DNA of 36,904 nt, taken from CAZRRV01 sp964602735. GTDB taxonomy: Bacteria > Bacillota > Clostridia > Oscillospirales > Acutalibacteraceae. Each line of letters opens with the position of its first letter. Positions within the stretch are counted from its first letter, which is position 1. The position numbers were made by a program, and so were the translations under genes. Below are positions 9,301 to 17,565 of the stretch, in pieces. The DNA lies in NCBI GenBank assembly GCA_964602735.1, contig CAZRRV010000013.1, forward strand, positions 1-36,904. The letters run 5' to 3'. A model generated the notes under the pieces. The model saw only the letters and a list, made by a program, of their open reading frames with translations, ran no database searches and was not told where the DNA came from.

Positions 9301-12300
9301 TAGAGGGTGACCCGCATCTGTACACGAAAGAGGTTGCGCCCGACATGGATACCGAAGGCGCGCCGGAGGTGGAAGTGTCTGCGTTCCGGGAGCTGAAACA
9401 GGCGGTTGAGGAGAAGTCGATTGATACCCCCGACGGCAAGCTCAATATCGTAGTAAAGCAGGATATCGTCTTTGAGAATGTTATCAATGTTCCCGACGGC
9501 GTGACGGTACGCATAAAAGACGACGGGCAGCAGCGCACATTCACCCGCTTGACAGGCATGGCCAAAAACTTCTTCGATGTTCCTTACGGCTCCGGCCTTA
9601 ACCTCGACGGCAATATCGTATTCGACGGCGGCGGCGTCGCCGACGCGTCTTCGATAATCCAGACAAAGGGTAATCTGCGGGCAGACGGCGTTACGTTCCA
9701 GAACAACGCCGCGTCAACCTACGGCGGCGCGATATTGTGCTACGGAGATCTCACGATCGAGAACTGCAAATTCATCAATAACACGGTAAACAACAACGGG
9801 AAGAACAATAACGGAGTGGACGAGAACAGGAACGGCGGCGCGATAGCCCTGTGGGAGAAAGACAGAAATGCCGTTATCAAAAACTCGACGTTCACGGGAA
9901 ATAAGACCTTGGATAACTGCGGAGGAGCTATATTCAACAGAGGCTCTCGTCTTACCGTAACGGCCTGCGTGTTCGAGAATAACACTGCGTCGCATCAGGG
10001 CGGAGCCATTTACCAGAACTCCGAAAACAACGGCAGCGGCGTACTTGAGATTGACGACAGTTTCTTTAAGGGCAATCAGGCGAATACAAGCGGAGACGGA
10101 TTCGGCGGAGGCGCCGTAAACGCGCTGGGCGGCACCGTAAAGGTTACGAACACCGGGTTCGAGGCCAACACCTGCCAGCCGCACGACGGTTCCGGCGGCG
10201 GAGCGGTGAGCGTTTCGTCAACCGTAAAATCGGCTGTGTTTACGGCCGACAAGGAGACGACTACCGGCGGGCAAGCCGTAAAATTCACCGGCAATCAGGC
10301 GAATATATTCCCGGGATCGGAAAACGCTCCGGCCGGCGGCGCCATAGAAGTTAAAAATGATATAACATTGTCCGTAACGGGATATACTTTCGAGGGGAAT
10401 AAATCGTCCGGCCACGGAGGAGCGGTTAACGTCTTAGGCGGCGCCGGTGCGGTGTTCTCCGGCTGCACTTTCGGCGCAGACGGCGACGTGAGCAAAGCGA
10501 ATACCGCCGAAAACAGCGGCGGTGCGATACATGCCGCCGGGGTACTGGAAGTGAAAGACGGAAGCGCCTTCTACGGCAACAAGGCAGGCAGATACGGCGG
10601 TGCGATCAGAGCCGACGGAGAGCTTACGGCGAACGGCGTTACTTTCTCCGGCAATAAGAGCGGTCAAAACAGCGCTTTTCAAGGCGGCGCGATCGCGCTG
10701 TACGGCGAGAAGAAGCAGACCGTAAAGGTGGAAAATTCGACTTTCAAGGGGAATGAGGGTCCCGACGGCGGCGCCATTATCAACAGCAACGCGGATCTTA
10801 CCGTAACAGGCTGCACATTCGAGGGCAACATAGCGAGCAAGCGAGGCGGGGCCATATATCAATCCTATGAGAAAAATATTGATTTGAGCACCACCGTAAC
10901 CGACAGTGTGTTTCTGAATAACAAAACTACAGCCGACGATGCCGGCGGCGGGGCTATCGCGATAAGAAGCGGCGACCTTGAAGTTACGGACTCGGCGTTC
11001 GAGGGGAATGAAACCCCAAGCACGAAGGGCGGCGGAGCCGTGTCGATATACCATGACAATCAGCCGAAGCCCGGCACCGTTACCTTCAAGGCGATAAAAG
11101 ATACAACTTCGCAGGGACATGATGTAAGCTTCAAAGGCAATAAAGCCACCGCGAAGGCAGGCGGCGCCCTGTATGTCGGATCTGTGGAAAAAGAATTTAC
11201 CGTAACCGGGTATACCTTTGAGGGCAATACGGCTAAGGACAACGGCGGCGCGGTTGATTGCTCCGCGGACGTCAAAAAAGCGGTATTCTCCGATTGCACT
11301 TTCGGCGAGGACGGTGATGCGAGCAAGGCGAATACCGCCGAAAAGAACGGCGGCGCGATATACGCCGCCGGGGCACTGGAAGTGAAAGGCGGAAGCGCTT
11401 TCTACGTCAACAAAGCGGCCACATTCGGCGGCGCGATCAGAGCTGACGGAGCGCTTACGGTGAACGACGTTACTTTCTCCGGCAACAAGAGCGGTTCCGG
11501 TCACGGGGGCGCATTAGCACTGTACGGCGGTACGAAGCAGACCGTAAATGTGACAAATTCGACTTTCAAAGAGAATGATAGCGGGCAAAGCGCAGGCGGC
11601 GCCATATTCAACGACAGGAAAGAACTCACCGTAAAATCCTGCACATTCGACGGCAACAAATCGAATGCGATGGGCGGAGCCATATATCAGGCCGATGAGT
11701 CCAAGCCTGAAAATATTATCGGCGTAAGTACGGTTATCACCGACAGTGTGTTCCTGAACAACAAAACCCAAAGCAACGGAGAAAAGAGTTACGGCGGCGG
11801 GGCTATCGCGATAAGAAGCGGCGACCTTGAAGTTACGAACTCGGCGTTCGAGGGGAATGAAACACCAAGCACGAAACATGGCGGCGGAGCCGTTTCGGTA
11901 TACCTTGACGGGCAACCGAAGCCCGGCACCGTTACCTTCGAGGCGACAAAGGAGCAGGTTACTGATGAATACGCGGTAGGTTTCAAAAACAATAAAGCCA
12001 CCGCGAATGCGGGCGGCGCCCTGTATGTCGNNNNNNNNNNNNNNNNNNNNNNNNNNNNNNNNNNNNNNNNNNNNNNNNNNNNNNNNNNNNNNNNNNNNNN
12101 NNNNNNNNNNNNNNNNNNNNNNNNNNNNNNGTAGGTTTCAAAAACAATAAAGCCACCGCGAATGCGGGCGGCGCCCTGTATGTCGAATCTGTGGCAAATG
12201 AATTTACCGTAACCGGGTATACCTTTGAGGAAAACTTGTCGCTCGCCGACGGCGGAGCCATATGGACTGACGGAACGCTAGCGGTTGATGGTGCGACCTT

Positions 12301-13177
12301 CACGAAGAACTACTGTGCCGATCAGGAAAAAAATAAGCTGTATAACGGCGGAGCGATATACCTTAACGGCATAGACAAGCAAGTCACCATAGTGGAATCG
12401 ACATTTACGGAGAATGAGACGAAGTATAACTGTGGCGGCGCGATCTGCAACCACGGGTCGGATTTAAGCATTACAACCAGTACTTTTAACGGGAATCATG
12501 CGACCCACCAGGGCGGAGCGATTTATGTTAATGATCCTCATGGCGATTTAATTGTGGATGACAGTTTCTTTGCCAACAATAAAGCTGATACTTTAAGTTT
12601 CGGCTATGGCGGCGGTGCCATATATATTAATAATGGCGGTTCTGTAAAGGTGGACAATACCGGATTTAGCAATAATACTTGCGCACCAAAAGGGACAACA
12701 GATGACGCCGGCGGAGGAGCGGTCTACATTATTACCGATAAAACTGTTACATTCACCGCTACAGAGGAGGAAACTTCGCAAAAACAGGCAATAAGCTTTA
12801 CCAATAATCAGAGCAATAATGGTTGCGGTGGCGCGATATTCGTCAAAAAAGCGGGCGAAGTTACCGTGACGGGTTATACTTTTAAGGGTAACACAGCGGC
12901 TAAAGACGGCGGCGCAATTTACAGCAAAGCGGAAAACGGAGATGACCCCGTTAAGGTGAACGGCTGTACTTTCACCGGCAACAACGCCAAGGGCAACGGC
13001 GGCGCGATATTTGCACACAAACTCACGCTCGGCGGCAGCGGCGGCAGCTTCAAGGGCAATACGGCGGTTAATGGTAAAGCCATTGCCATTAACAACAATT
13101 CGGCTTCCGGCTGGTACAAAGACCAAGGCTCATACAGCTTTGATAGCGGTCAGGATGTTGCATACCTGAAATCGTAA
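6333..13177 (+). CDS. Giant membrane-anchored right-handed beta-helix protein with Pmp-like repeats
   Basis: ATG 6333 has GGAGG six nt upstream; the in-frame GTG at 6294 lacks one. The N-terminus is polar/basic (KKENGGKSKKK) followed by one hydrophobic segment at about 18-39 with no lipobox, giving a signal anchor with the bulk outside. Residues about 44-130 are an acidic Glu/Asp/Ser/Pro tether. The remainder is parallel beta-helix repeat: a first half rich in MNGGxIxxN units, then about 34 GGA[ILV] motifs alternating with FxxN (FEGN, FKGN, FTGN), the signature of chlamydial polymorphic membrane protein repeats. There is no LPXTG or C-terminal anchor; it ends VAYLKS. An N-gap (12031-12130) interrupts it. 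Collapsing the flanking 55-bp duplicate keeps the frame and gives 2229 residues, a minimum if repeat units are missing. Adhesion or polysaccharide binding is inferred. Confidence 0.85.
10377..12211 (+). repeat. Two long tandem repeats (828 and ~852 bp) within the beta-helix gene
   Basis: The unit that starts with the codons for TGYTFEGN at 10377 recurs at 11205 (828 bp, 276 codons). It is followed by a third start at 12212 (852 bp later once the 155-bp gap artefact is removed), which then diverges. The units share DSVFLNNKT, GGGAIAIRSGDLEVT and FEGNETPSTK almost to the base. Such homologous units can recombine to change protein length. They also explain why the assembly broke here. Confidence 0.8.
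12031..12130. other. Assembly gap (100 N) inside the beta-helix gene
   Basis: Exactly 100 N. The 55 bases before it (11976-12030) are identical to the 55 bases after it (12131-12185), and both are in the same codon phase. This is what two contigs sharing one assembly k-mer look like when scaffolded without merging. Repeat units may be missing because the 55-mer lies at a repeat boundary. Confidence 0.95.
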
Positions 13178-13201
13178 AGCCGATTTGCGGCCGGTAAGGT
13201 T

Positions 13202-13262
13202 ACGGACGGCGGCTGAAATATGCCGCCGTCCGTGTGCGGGTACCCGCCGCCGTGCGGCGGCG
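13202..13262 (+). other. Tandem GC hairpins between beta-helix and phosphodiesterase genes
   Basis: ACGGACGGCGGC (13202-13213) pairs perfectly with GCCGCCGTCCGT (13222-13233) over an 8-nt loop. Two more self-complementary GC blocks follow, GCGGGTACCCGC and CGCCGCCGTGCGGCGGCG. No T-run follows, so full termination is unlikely. Reduced read-through or mRNA-end protection is possible. Confidence 0.55.
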
Positions 13263-13297
13263 AACTTAAAATTGCGTAATTTAACGGAGGCGGAAAA

Positions 13298-14104
13298 ATG
13301 GAATACTGGAAACAGGGCCCCGACAACATATACGTCGCGGGGCACAGGGGATGGCTCGGCAGGTACCCGGAGAATACCATGGTATCGTTCATGGCGGCGG
13401 CGGAGCTCGGAGTCGATCAGATTGAAACCGATGTGCGGGCTACCGAAGACGGCGAACTTGTGCTTATGCACGATTCCAAAGTCGACCGCACCACCGACGG
13501 CACCGGCTATGTCCGCGAGATGTCATGGGCGAAACTTCGCACTCTCGACGCCGGTATGCATAAAGGCGCGGAATTCGCCGGGGCGAGGGTACCGCTCTTT
13601 GATGAATTTTTAAGCTGGGTTAAAGAGGACTGCCCCGGTCTGATCCTCAATATCGAACTGAAAGATTACCCGAAAGACGTGGGCGACGCGAAGGCTCACG
13701 ACGTCTGCGACAGGGCGCTCGCCATGATCGACGGGTACGGCCTTGAGGGCAGGGTTGTTATCACCACTTTCAGCGGCGCGCTACAAGAGTATATATACGG
13801 CAAATACGGGAGCAAATACCCCATACAGACATTTTTCCCCGCCTCGCATCTCGGTGCGATGGCCGGCGATCCGTACGCTTTCCCGTACTCGTGCTGTATG
13901 TACGCGCGGGAGAAGGGCATGCCGACCGTCTGCCCGGAGGATTACAGGGCAATGGCGGAGAGAGGCGTGCAGCCGTGGGGTCCGCCCGAGATAAAAACCG
14001 GGGAGGAAGTCGACGCGGCGATAGCCGGCGGCGTCTGCCTTATCACCAGCAACCACCCGGACGAGATGCTCGATATGCTGCGCAGCCGTGGCCGCCACCG
14101 TTAA
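13298..14104 (+). CDS. Glycerophosphodiester phosphodiesterase
   Basis: A 268-residue protein with all hallmarks of the GDPD family (GlpQ/UgpQ), which hydrolyses glycerophosphodiesters to glycerol-3-phosphate and an alcohol. Visible catalytic/metal residues are H16-R17 (AGHRG), E25-N26 (PENT), E43 and D45 (IETDV) and H58-D59 (LMHD), with the later NIELKD motif. There is no signal peptide, so it is cytoplasmic, as UgpQ is. The ATG at 13298 has GGAGG upstream. It is the last gene of the poly-G operon, 120 nt after the beta-helix gene, and is followed by a strong terminator. In Ugp systems such an enzyme processes diesters imported by a CUT1 transporter. That link with the permeases at 1470-3275 is inferred from position. 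Confidence 0.92.
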   Translation: MEYWKQGPDNIYVAGHRGWLGRYPENTMVSFMAAAELGVDQIETDVRATEDGELVLMHDSKVDRTTDGTGYVREMSWAKLRTLDAGMHKGAEFAGARVPLFDEFLSWVKEDCPGLILNIELKDYPKDVGDAKAHDVCDRALAMIDGYGLEGRVVITTFSGALQEYIYGKYGSKYPIQTFFPASHLGAMAGDPYAFPYSCCMYAREKGMPTVCPEDYRAMAERGVQPWGPPEIKTGEEVDAAIAGGVCLITSNHPDEMLDMLRSRGRHR

Positions 14105-14139
14105 GCGGTTCCGCCCGGCAGTGATCTTTTCAACAGCCG

Positions 14140-14175
14140 GCCGCCCCGGGTTTTATGTTTCGGGGCGGCTGTTTT
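14140..14175 (+). terminator. Intrinsic terminator of the surface operon
   Basis: GCCGCCCCG (14140-14148) and CGGGGCGGC (14161-14169) form a 9-bp stem with a 12-nt loop, followed by TGTTTTA. It is the first clear terminator after the operon that begins at 259. Confidence 0.85.
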
Positions 14176-14354
14176 AATGCAATCCCGCATAAAGACCCGG
14201 TGTCGTATGCGCCGTCGGATTTTTCGCCGGGAGGAAGCAAAAAGCGCAGAGAATACTTTGCAAATTTCCGATTATTCTTGCAAAACATAACGGAAAATAT
14301 GCGGGCAAACGACGTACTAGGCTGTCAGGCGTTCACCCGCCGGTGTTGTCTTAA
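14174..14354 (+). repeat. MITE-like element, copy 1
   Basis: A 181-bp element bounded by TTAATGCAATCCCGC and its imperfect inverse ending GTGTTGTCTTAA. It shares conserved internal blocks with the three other copies (18510, 21164, 22153): GCATAAAGA, ATGCGCCGTC(G/A)GATTTT, AGCGCAG, AACGGAAAA and CGGCGGTRTTGCCTTAA. It has no transposase, so it is non-autonomous. It abuts the T-run of the operon terminator. Its internal reading frames are not genes. Confidence 0.8.
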
Positions 14355-14378
14355 CAAGCCCCCGTATATACGCAAACA

Positions 14379-14404
14379 GCCCCGGGAACAACCGTTCCCG
14401 GGGC
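14379..14404 (-). terminator. Hairpin terminator candidate for the NMT1/TudS operon
   Basis: GCCCCGGGAAC (14379-14389) and GTTCCCGGGGC (14394-14404) make an 11-bp stem with a 4-nt loop. On the - strand it is followed by TGTTTGCG, a weak U-tract. It lies 60 nt beyond the stop of the - strand gene at 14464. Confidence 0.55.
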
Positions 14405-14463
14405 GCTGTGCCGTGTTCGTCTTGTTCAGCCGTGCCGCGGCGCGGCAGGCGTTCGATTTTCAG

Positions 14464-14937
14464 TCAGTCGCCCGCCGGTTCAAGGGTTTTCAGGAATTTC
14501 TCGGCTTCCGGGATGTCTTCTTCCGCGAAGACCTTAAACCCGGCGTTCCTTAAATATTCCACGGCAAGCCCCTGGCCCTCTTTTTTCGTATCGGTAAAGG
14601 TGCCGTCGTAAATAAATTTGCTGCCGCAGGAGGGGCTGTCCTGTTTCATAATCGCGAAGGCGATGTCGTTTTCTTTCGCGAGCCGCAGAACCTCTTCGGC
14701 GCCTTTGGTATATTCCGCCGTAACGTCTTTGCCCGCGCCCGTTTTAACTTTGTCTCCCACTCTCTGCGAATCCGGCCGGGGGATCGGCAGTCCGCCGAAT
14801 ACCTCGGGGCAGATCGGCACCAGCCGCCCCTCCTCTTTCCATTTCAGGAACACGGGGCTGTGCTCCGAAACATCGCCGGCGTCATAGCGCACGGTTCTCC
14901 CGCCGTAAAGACATTCGCTCACAAGAATTTTCCTCAT
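14464..14937 (-). CDS. DUF523 / 2-thiouracil desulfidase (TudS)-like protein
   Basis: 157 residues with the three cysteine motifs of DUF523: VSECLYG near the start (Cys8), the CPEVFGGL motif, and SPSCGS. These Cys ligate a [4Fe-4S] cluster in the characterised family member TudS, which removes sulfur from 2-thiouracil. PIPRPDSQR also matches the family's PRxPxE-like region. It begins at ATG 14937 behind GGGAGG, only 15 nt after the binding-protein gene stops. It therefore ends a five-gene - strand operon with an NMT1/THI5-type ABC transporter. A role in desulfurating an imported thiolated pyrimidine or similar compound is an inference from family plus position. Family assignment is firm and substrate is not. 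Confidence 0.85.
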   Translation of the reverse strand: MRKILVSECLYGGRTVRYDAGDVSEHSPVFLKWKEEGRLVPICPEVFGGLPIPRPDSQRVGDKVKTGAGKDVTAEYTKGAEEVLRLAKENDIAFAIMKQDSPSCGSKFIYDGTFTDTKKEGQGLAVEYLRNAGFKVFAEEDIPEAEKFLKTLEPAGD

Positions 14938-14952
14938 AAGATAACCTCCCTT

Positions 14953-15981
14953 TTATTTTGCCGCCTCGTCGCGGTACGACGCGTCGATACTGTCTTTGAT
15001 GTCGATTTTTTCTTTGATTAAGCCCGCGCGGTATCCAAGATCGATCGTCTGCTGAATGCGCTTTTCGTCGAGAACTCCGATTTGTTCGGCGGTGCTGCCG
15101 TCCGGGATAACCGTTTCAATTACCTTCTTTGTCATCGCGACCTGATGTTCGAGAGAATTGCTCTTCCCTATGTCATACACAATCTGCCCGGCTTCCTCCG
15201 GGTTTTCGCTTGTGTATTTCCAGCCCTTTATCGTGGCGCGCAAAAATCTTACAAGCAGATCCCTGTTTTTCTCCGCCCAGGAGCGTTTTACAAACAAGCA
15301 GTCTTCCAAAAGCGCGGCTCCCTCTTTGTTCATGTCGATTACATTTAACTCCGATTCGTCGTAATCTTGCAGAAGCAGCAGATACTCGTTGTAGCTCATC
15401 GCGGAGGCTACATCCAGTTCTCCCGAATTGAACTGATCCATGGTGTAATCCTGCTGTTTCCACTCAATATCTTTTTCGGGGTCGAGCCCGTTCAGCTGCG
15501 CGAGGGCGTAAAACTCGTACTGTCTGCCGCCGAACCAGCTCCCGACTTTTTTGCCCTTCAGATCCGCGCCTGTCTTAATGCCGGAATCCGCCTTTGCCAC
15601 AAGGTACTGCGGGCTGGTTTGGAAGGTCTGGAACACATTGATGAAATCGTATCCGCCCTCCTGATAGGTAAGAACGCTGCTGTAGAAAGCGACGCCGACC
15701 TGCGCAATATCGTTTTCCACCTGCTCTTCCGAGCTTACGTCGGTGCCGCCGGGCAGAATTTCGACATCGATCCCCTCCTCTTTGTAAAAGCCTTTTTCGT
15801 CGGCGACGTAGAGCCCGGCAAACTGCCCCTGCGCCAGCCAGAGCGACTGAACCGTTATTTTGTCGAGAACCCGATCCCCGCTTTTTCCGTCGCTCTCTTT
15901 CTGCCCTCCGCATCCGCCGAGCGCGGCGGCCGTCAGCGAGACCGCAAGCAATAATCCGATTGTTTTCTTAAATATTTTCAT
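14953..15981 (-). CDS. NMT1/THI5-family ABC substrate-binding lipoprotein
   Basis: 342 residues with lipobox LGGC after a hydrophobic signal. The mature start (WLAQGQFAGLYVADEKGFY followed by KEEGIDVEILPGG) is characteristic of NMT1/THI5-like proteins. These bind pyrimidine precursors of thiamine, riboflavin, or nitrate/sulfonate-type ligands. WFGGRQYEFYAL and MSYNEYLLL lie where the ligand cleft is built in that family. The frame is open upstream to 16047, but MKIFKK at 15981 begins the signal peptide and has AAGGAATG upstream, so it is the start chosen. It lies 19 nt after the permease gene. The aromatic-rich cleft favours a planar ring ligand (inference). No thiamine-pathway gene or TPP riboswitch is nearby to support an HMP ligand. 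Confidence 0.88.
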   Translation of the reverse strand: MKIFKKTIGLLLAVSLTAAALGGCGGQKESDGKSGDRVLDKITVQSLWLAQGQFAGLYVADEKGFYKEEGIDVEILPGGTDVSSEEQVENDIAQVGVAFYSSVLTYQEGGYDFINVFQTFQTSPQYLVAKADSGIKTGADLKGKKVGSWFGGRQYEFYALAQLNGLDPEKDIEWKQQDYTMDQFNSGELDVASAMSYNEYLLLLQDYDESELNVIDMNKEGAALLEDCLFVKRSWAEKNRDLLVRFLRATIKGWKYTSENPEEAGQIVYDIGKSNSLEHQVAMTKKVIETVIPDGSTAEQIGVLDEKRIQQTIDLGYRAGLIKEKIDIKDSIDASYRDEAAK

Positions 15982-16000
15982 GATAATCATTCCTTTTATG

Positions 16001-16780
16001 TTATTTTTTTTGCTGTGACACATGCCACCGCAGCAGTCTTTTCTCAAAAAAACAGATAATTCCGTAAAGCAATACGCTCACGACGGACATCGACACAATG
16101 TACGCCCACCCGACCTGTTTACGGTTGCCTACCTTTAGTGTGTATTTAATCATATATCCGAGCCCCGATGTCTGGCTTGAAAAGAATTCGCCGATGATCG
16201 TCGCCATCATCGCGGTCGTCATACCGATTTTCAGCGCCGTAAAAACGGCGGGCAGACTGTTCGGCATTCGCAGTTTTATGAAAATCTCTTTTTTCGACGC
16301 GGCGTTTGCGTACATCAAATCCGGCAGGTTTCCCGGCAGGTCGTTCAGCCCTCTGAACGCGTTCACCGCCATTGCGCCGGACGCCGCCACCGTTACAACC
16401 GCGAGTTTCGCGGGGAACGCGCCGGAGAACCAGCGGTTCATCAGCGGCGCGAGCGCGACCATGGGGACGGATGTAATCATCGTCATTAAAAACAGGCCGC
16501 CGTATCCGAAGTTCGGGAATGCCGTTACAAACACCGCGACGCCGTAACCGATGAAAGCGCCGAGCAATAATCCGAGAACCGCCGGCAGGATTGTCACCGC
16601 CGCGTTCGGTATGATCTCGCCGATATTTTCGGCAATCGCCTTCGCAATATCAAAGGGCAGTGGAAGCTGCAATACTTTTATGCGGAACAGCTTATGTATA
16701 ATCCCGCTTTGCAGAAGGGCGATCAGTACGATGCCGAGCAATACGGGAAGAACGACTCCCTGTATCTTCTCCCGTTTCAT
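16001..16780 (-). CDS. ABC permease, SsuC/ThiX/RibX-like (first of a pair)
   Basis: 259 residues with about six membrane segments. The coupling loop is visible as YANAASKKEIFIKLRMPNSLP, the BPD_transp_1 EAA-type motif of the nitrate/sulfonate/pyrimidine permease group. ATG 16780 has AAGGGGG upstream and overlaps the stop of the preceding permease gene in an ATGA arrangement, so translation is coupled. It probably forms a heterodimer with the product of that gene and takes substrate from the NMT1-type binding protein encoded 19 nt downstream. Confidence 0.9.
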   Translation of the reverse strand: MKREKIQGVVLPVLLGIVLIALLQSGIIHKLFRIKVLQLPLPFDIAKAIAENIGEIIPNAAVTILPAVLGLLLGAFIGYGVAVFVTAFPNFGYGGLFLMTMITSVPMVALAPLMNRWFSGAFPAKLAVVTVAASGAMAVNAFRGLNDLPGNLPDLMYANAASKKEIFIKLRMPNSLPAVFTALKIGMTTAMMATIIGEFFSSQTSGLGYMIKYTLKVGNRKQVGWAYIVSMSVVSVLLYGIICFFEKRLLRWHVSQQKK

Positions 16781-17565
16781 GTTTTCGCCCCCTTCGGGTG
16801 CCGCTTCCACGGCACAAATACATATTCCGCGAGGGAAATCACGAAAAAGCTCAAAACCCCCAGCAGGGCGGCGATAATAATCGCCGGCCAGAATTGCCCC
16901 GTTGTTCCGCCGCCGTACAGCGTTAATACGATAACATACCCGATGCCGTCTTTCGCGCTCAGAGTATCAACCAAAATCGCCGATGTCACCGCCATAGGCG
17001 CCGAAATTTTCAGCCCCGTAAACAGATGAGGGAGGGCGTTCGGCAGCAGCAGCTTTGTATATAAGCTCCGCTTTCCCGCCGCGTATGCGCGCATCATGGA
17101 GGTTAAATTGCGTTCCGCCGATTTAAGCCCGCCGAGCAGATTGACCGAAACGGGGAAAAACGTAATATACGCGGCAATCACAACCCTCGACACGGCAATA
17201 TCCTTAAACAGCCCGAATACAATCGGCGCCAGCCCGAGGACGGGAATCATCTGCGACATCAGCAGGTACGGCAGTATCATTTTTTCGCACAGACCCGAAA
17301 GGCTCATGATAAGCGCAAGCGCAATTCCCACCGCGGAGCCGATCGCAAATCCCGCGGCCGCGTAGGATACCGTAATCCCCGCCTGCCGCAGCAGCCCCGA
17401 TCCGTATTGTAAAAACGATATTCCTATTTCCGCCAGGCCGGGCAATTTTTTCGAGGCCAGAGGGTCGCGGAACACGTCCGCCAGCAGGTACGCAACCGTC
17501 TGCCATATAACAAGTACGGCGAACAGCCAAAAGATGACGCTCAGCGCTTTTTTATATGTTTTCAC
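16777..17565 (-). CDS. ABC permease, SsuC/ThiX/RibX-like (second of a pair)
   Basis: About 262 residues and about six membrane segments. The coupling loop reads MMRAYAAGKRSLYTKLLLPN. GTG 17565 is preferred because GAGGGG ends 7 nt upstream. A TTG at 17580 in the same frame lies on that Shine-Dalgarno and is less likely. The start overlaps the end of the ATPase gene (stop at 17552-17554), and the end overlaps the next permease by ATGA, showing tight translational coupling. The two permeases differ in sequence, so the transporter should be a heterodimer. Confidence 0.9.
   Translation of the reverse strand: MKTYKKALSVIFWLFAVLVIWQTVAYLLADVFRDPLASKKLPGLAEIGISFLQYGSGLLRQAGITVSYAAAGFAIGSAVGIALALIMSLSGLCEKMILPYLLMSQMIPVLGLAPIVFGLFKDIAVSRVVIAAYITFFPVSVNLLGGLKSAERNLTSMMRAYAAGKRSLYTKLLLPNALPHLFTGLKISAPMAVTSAILVDTLSAKDGIGYVIVLTLYGGGTTGQFWPAIIIAALLGVLSFFVISLAEYVFVPWKRHPKGAKT

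Noticed and set aside
8140..13100. CRISPR-like regular repetition
   Set aside because: The repetition is in codon phase and encodes GG[AG]x/FxxN protein motifs with diverged DNA. There are no constant repeat/unique spacer units and no cas genes.
7047..13126. Long antisense reading frames opposite the beta-helix gene (for example 10434-11504 and 7905-8834)
   Set aside because: They are frame shadows of a GC-rich, repetitive gene. They have no ribosome binding sites and no recognisable domains.
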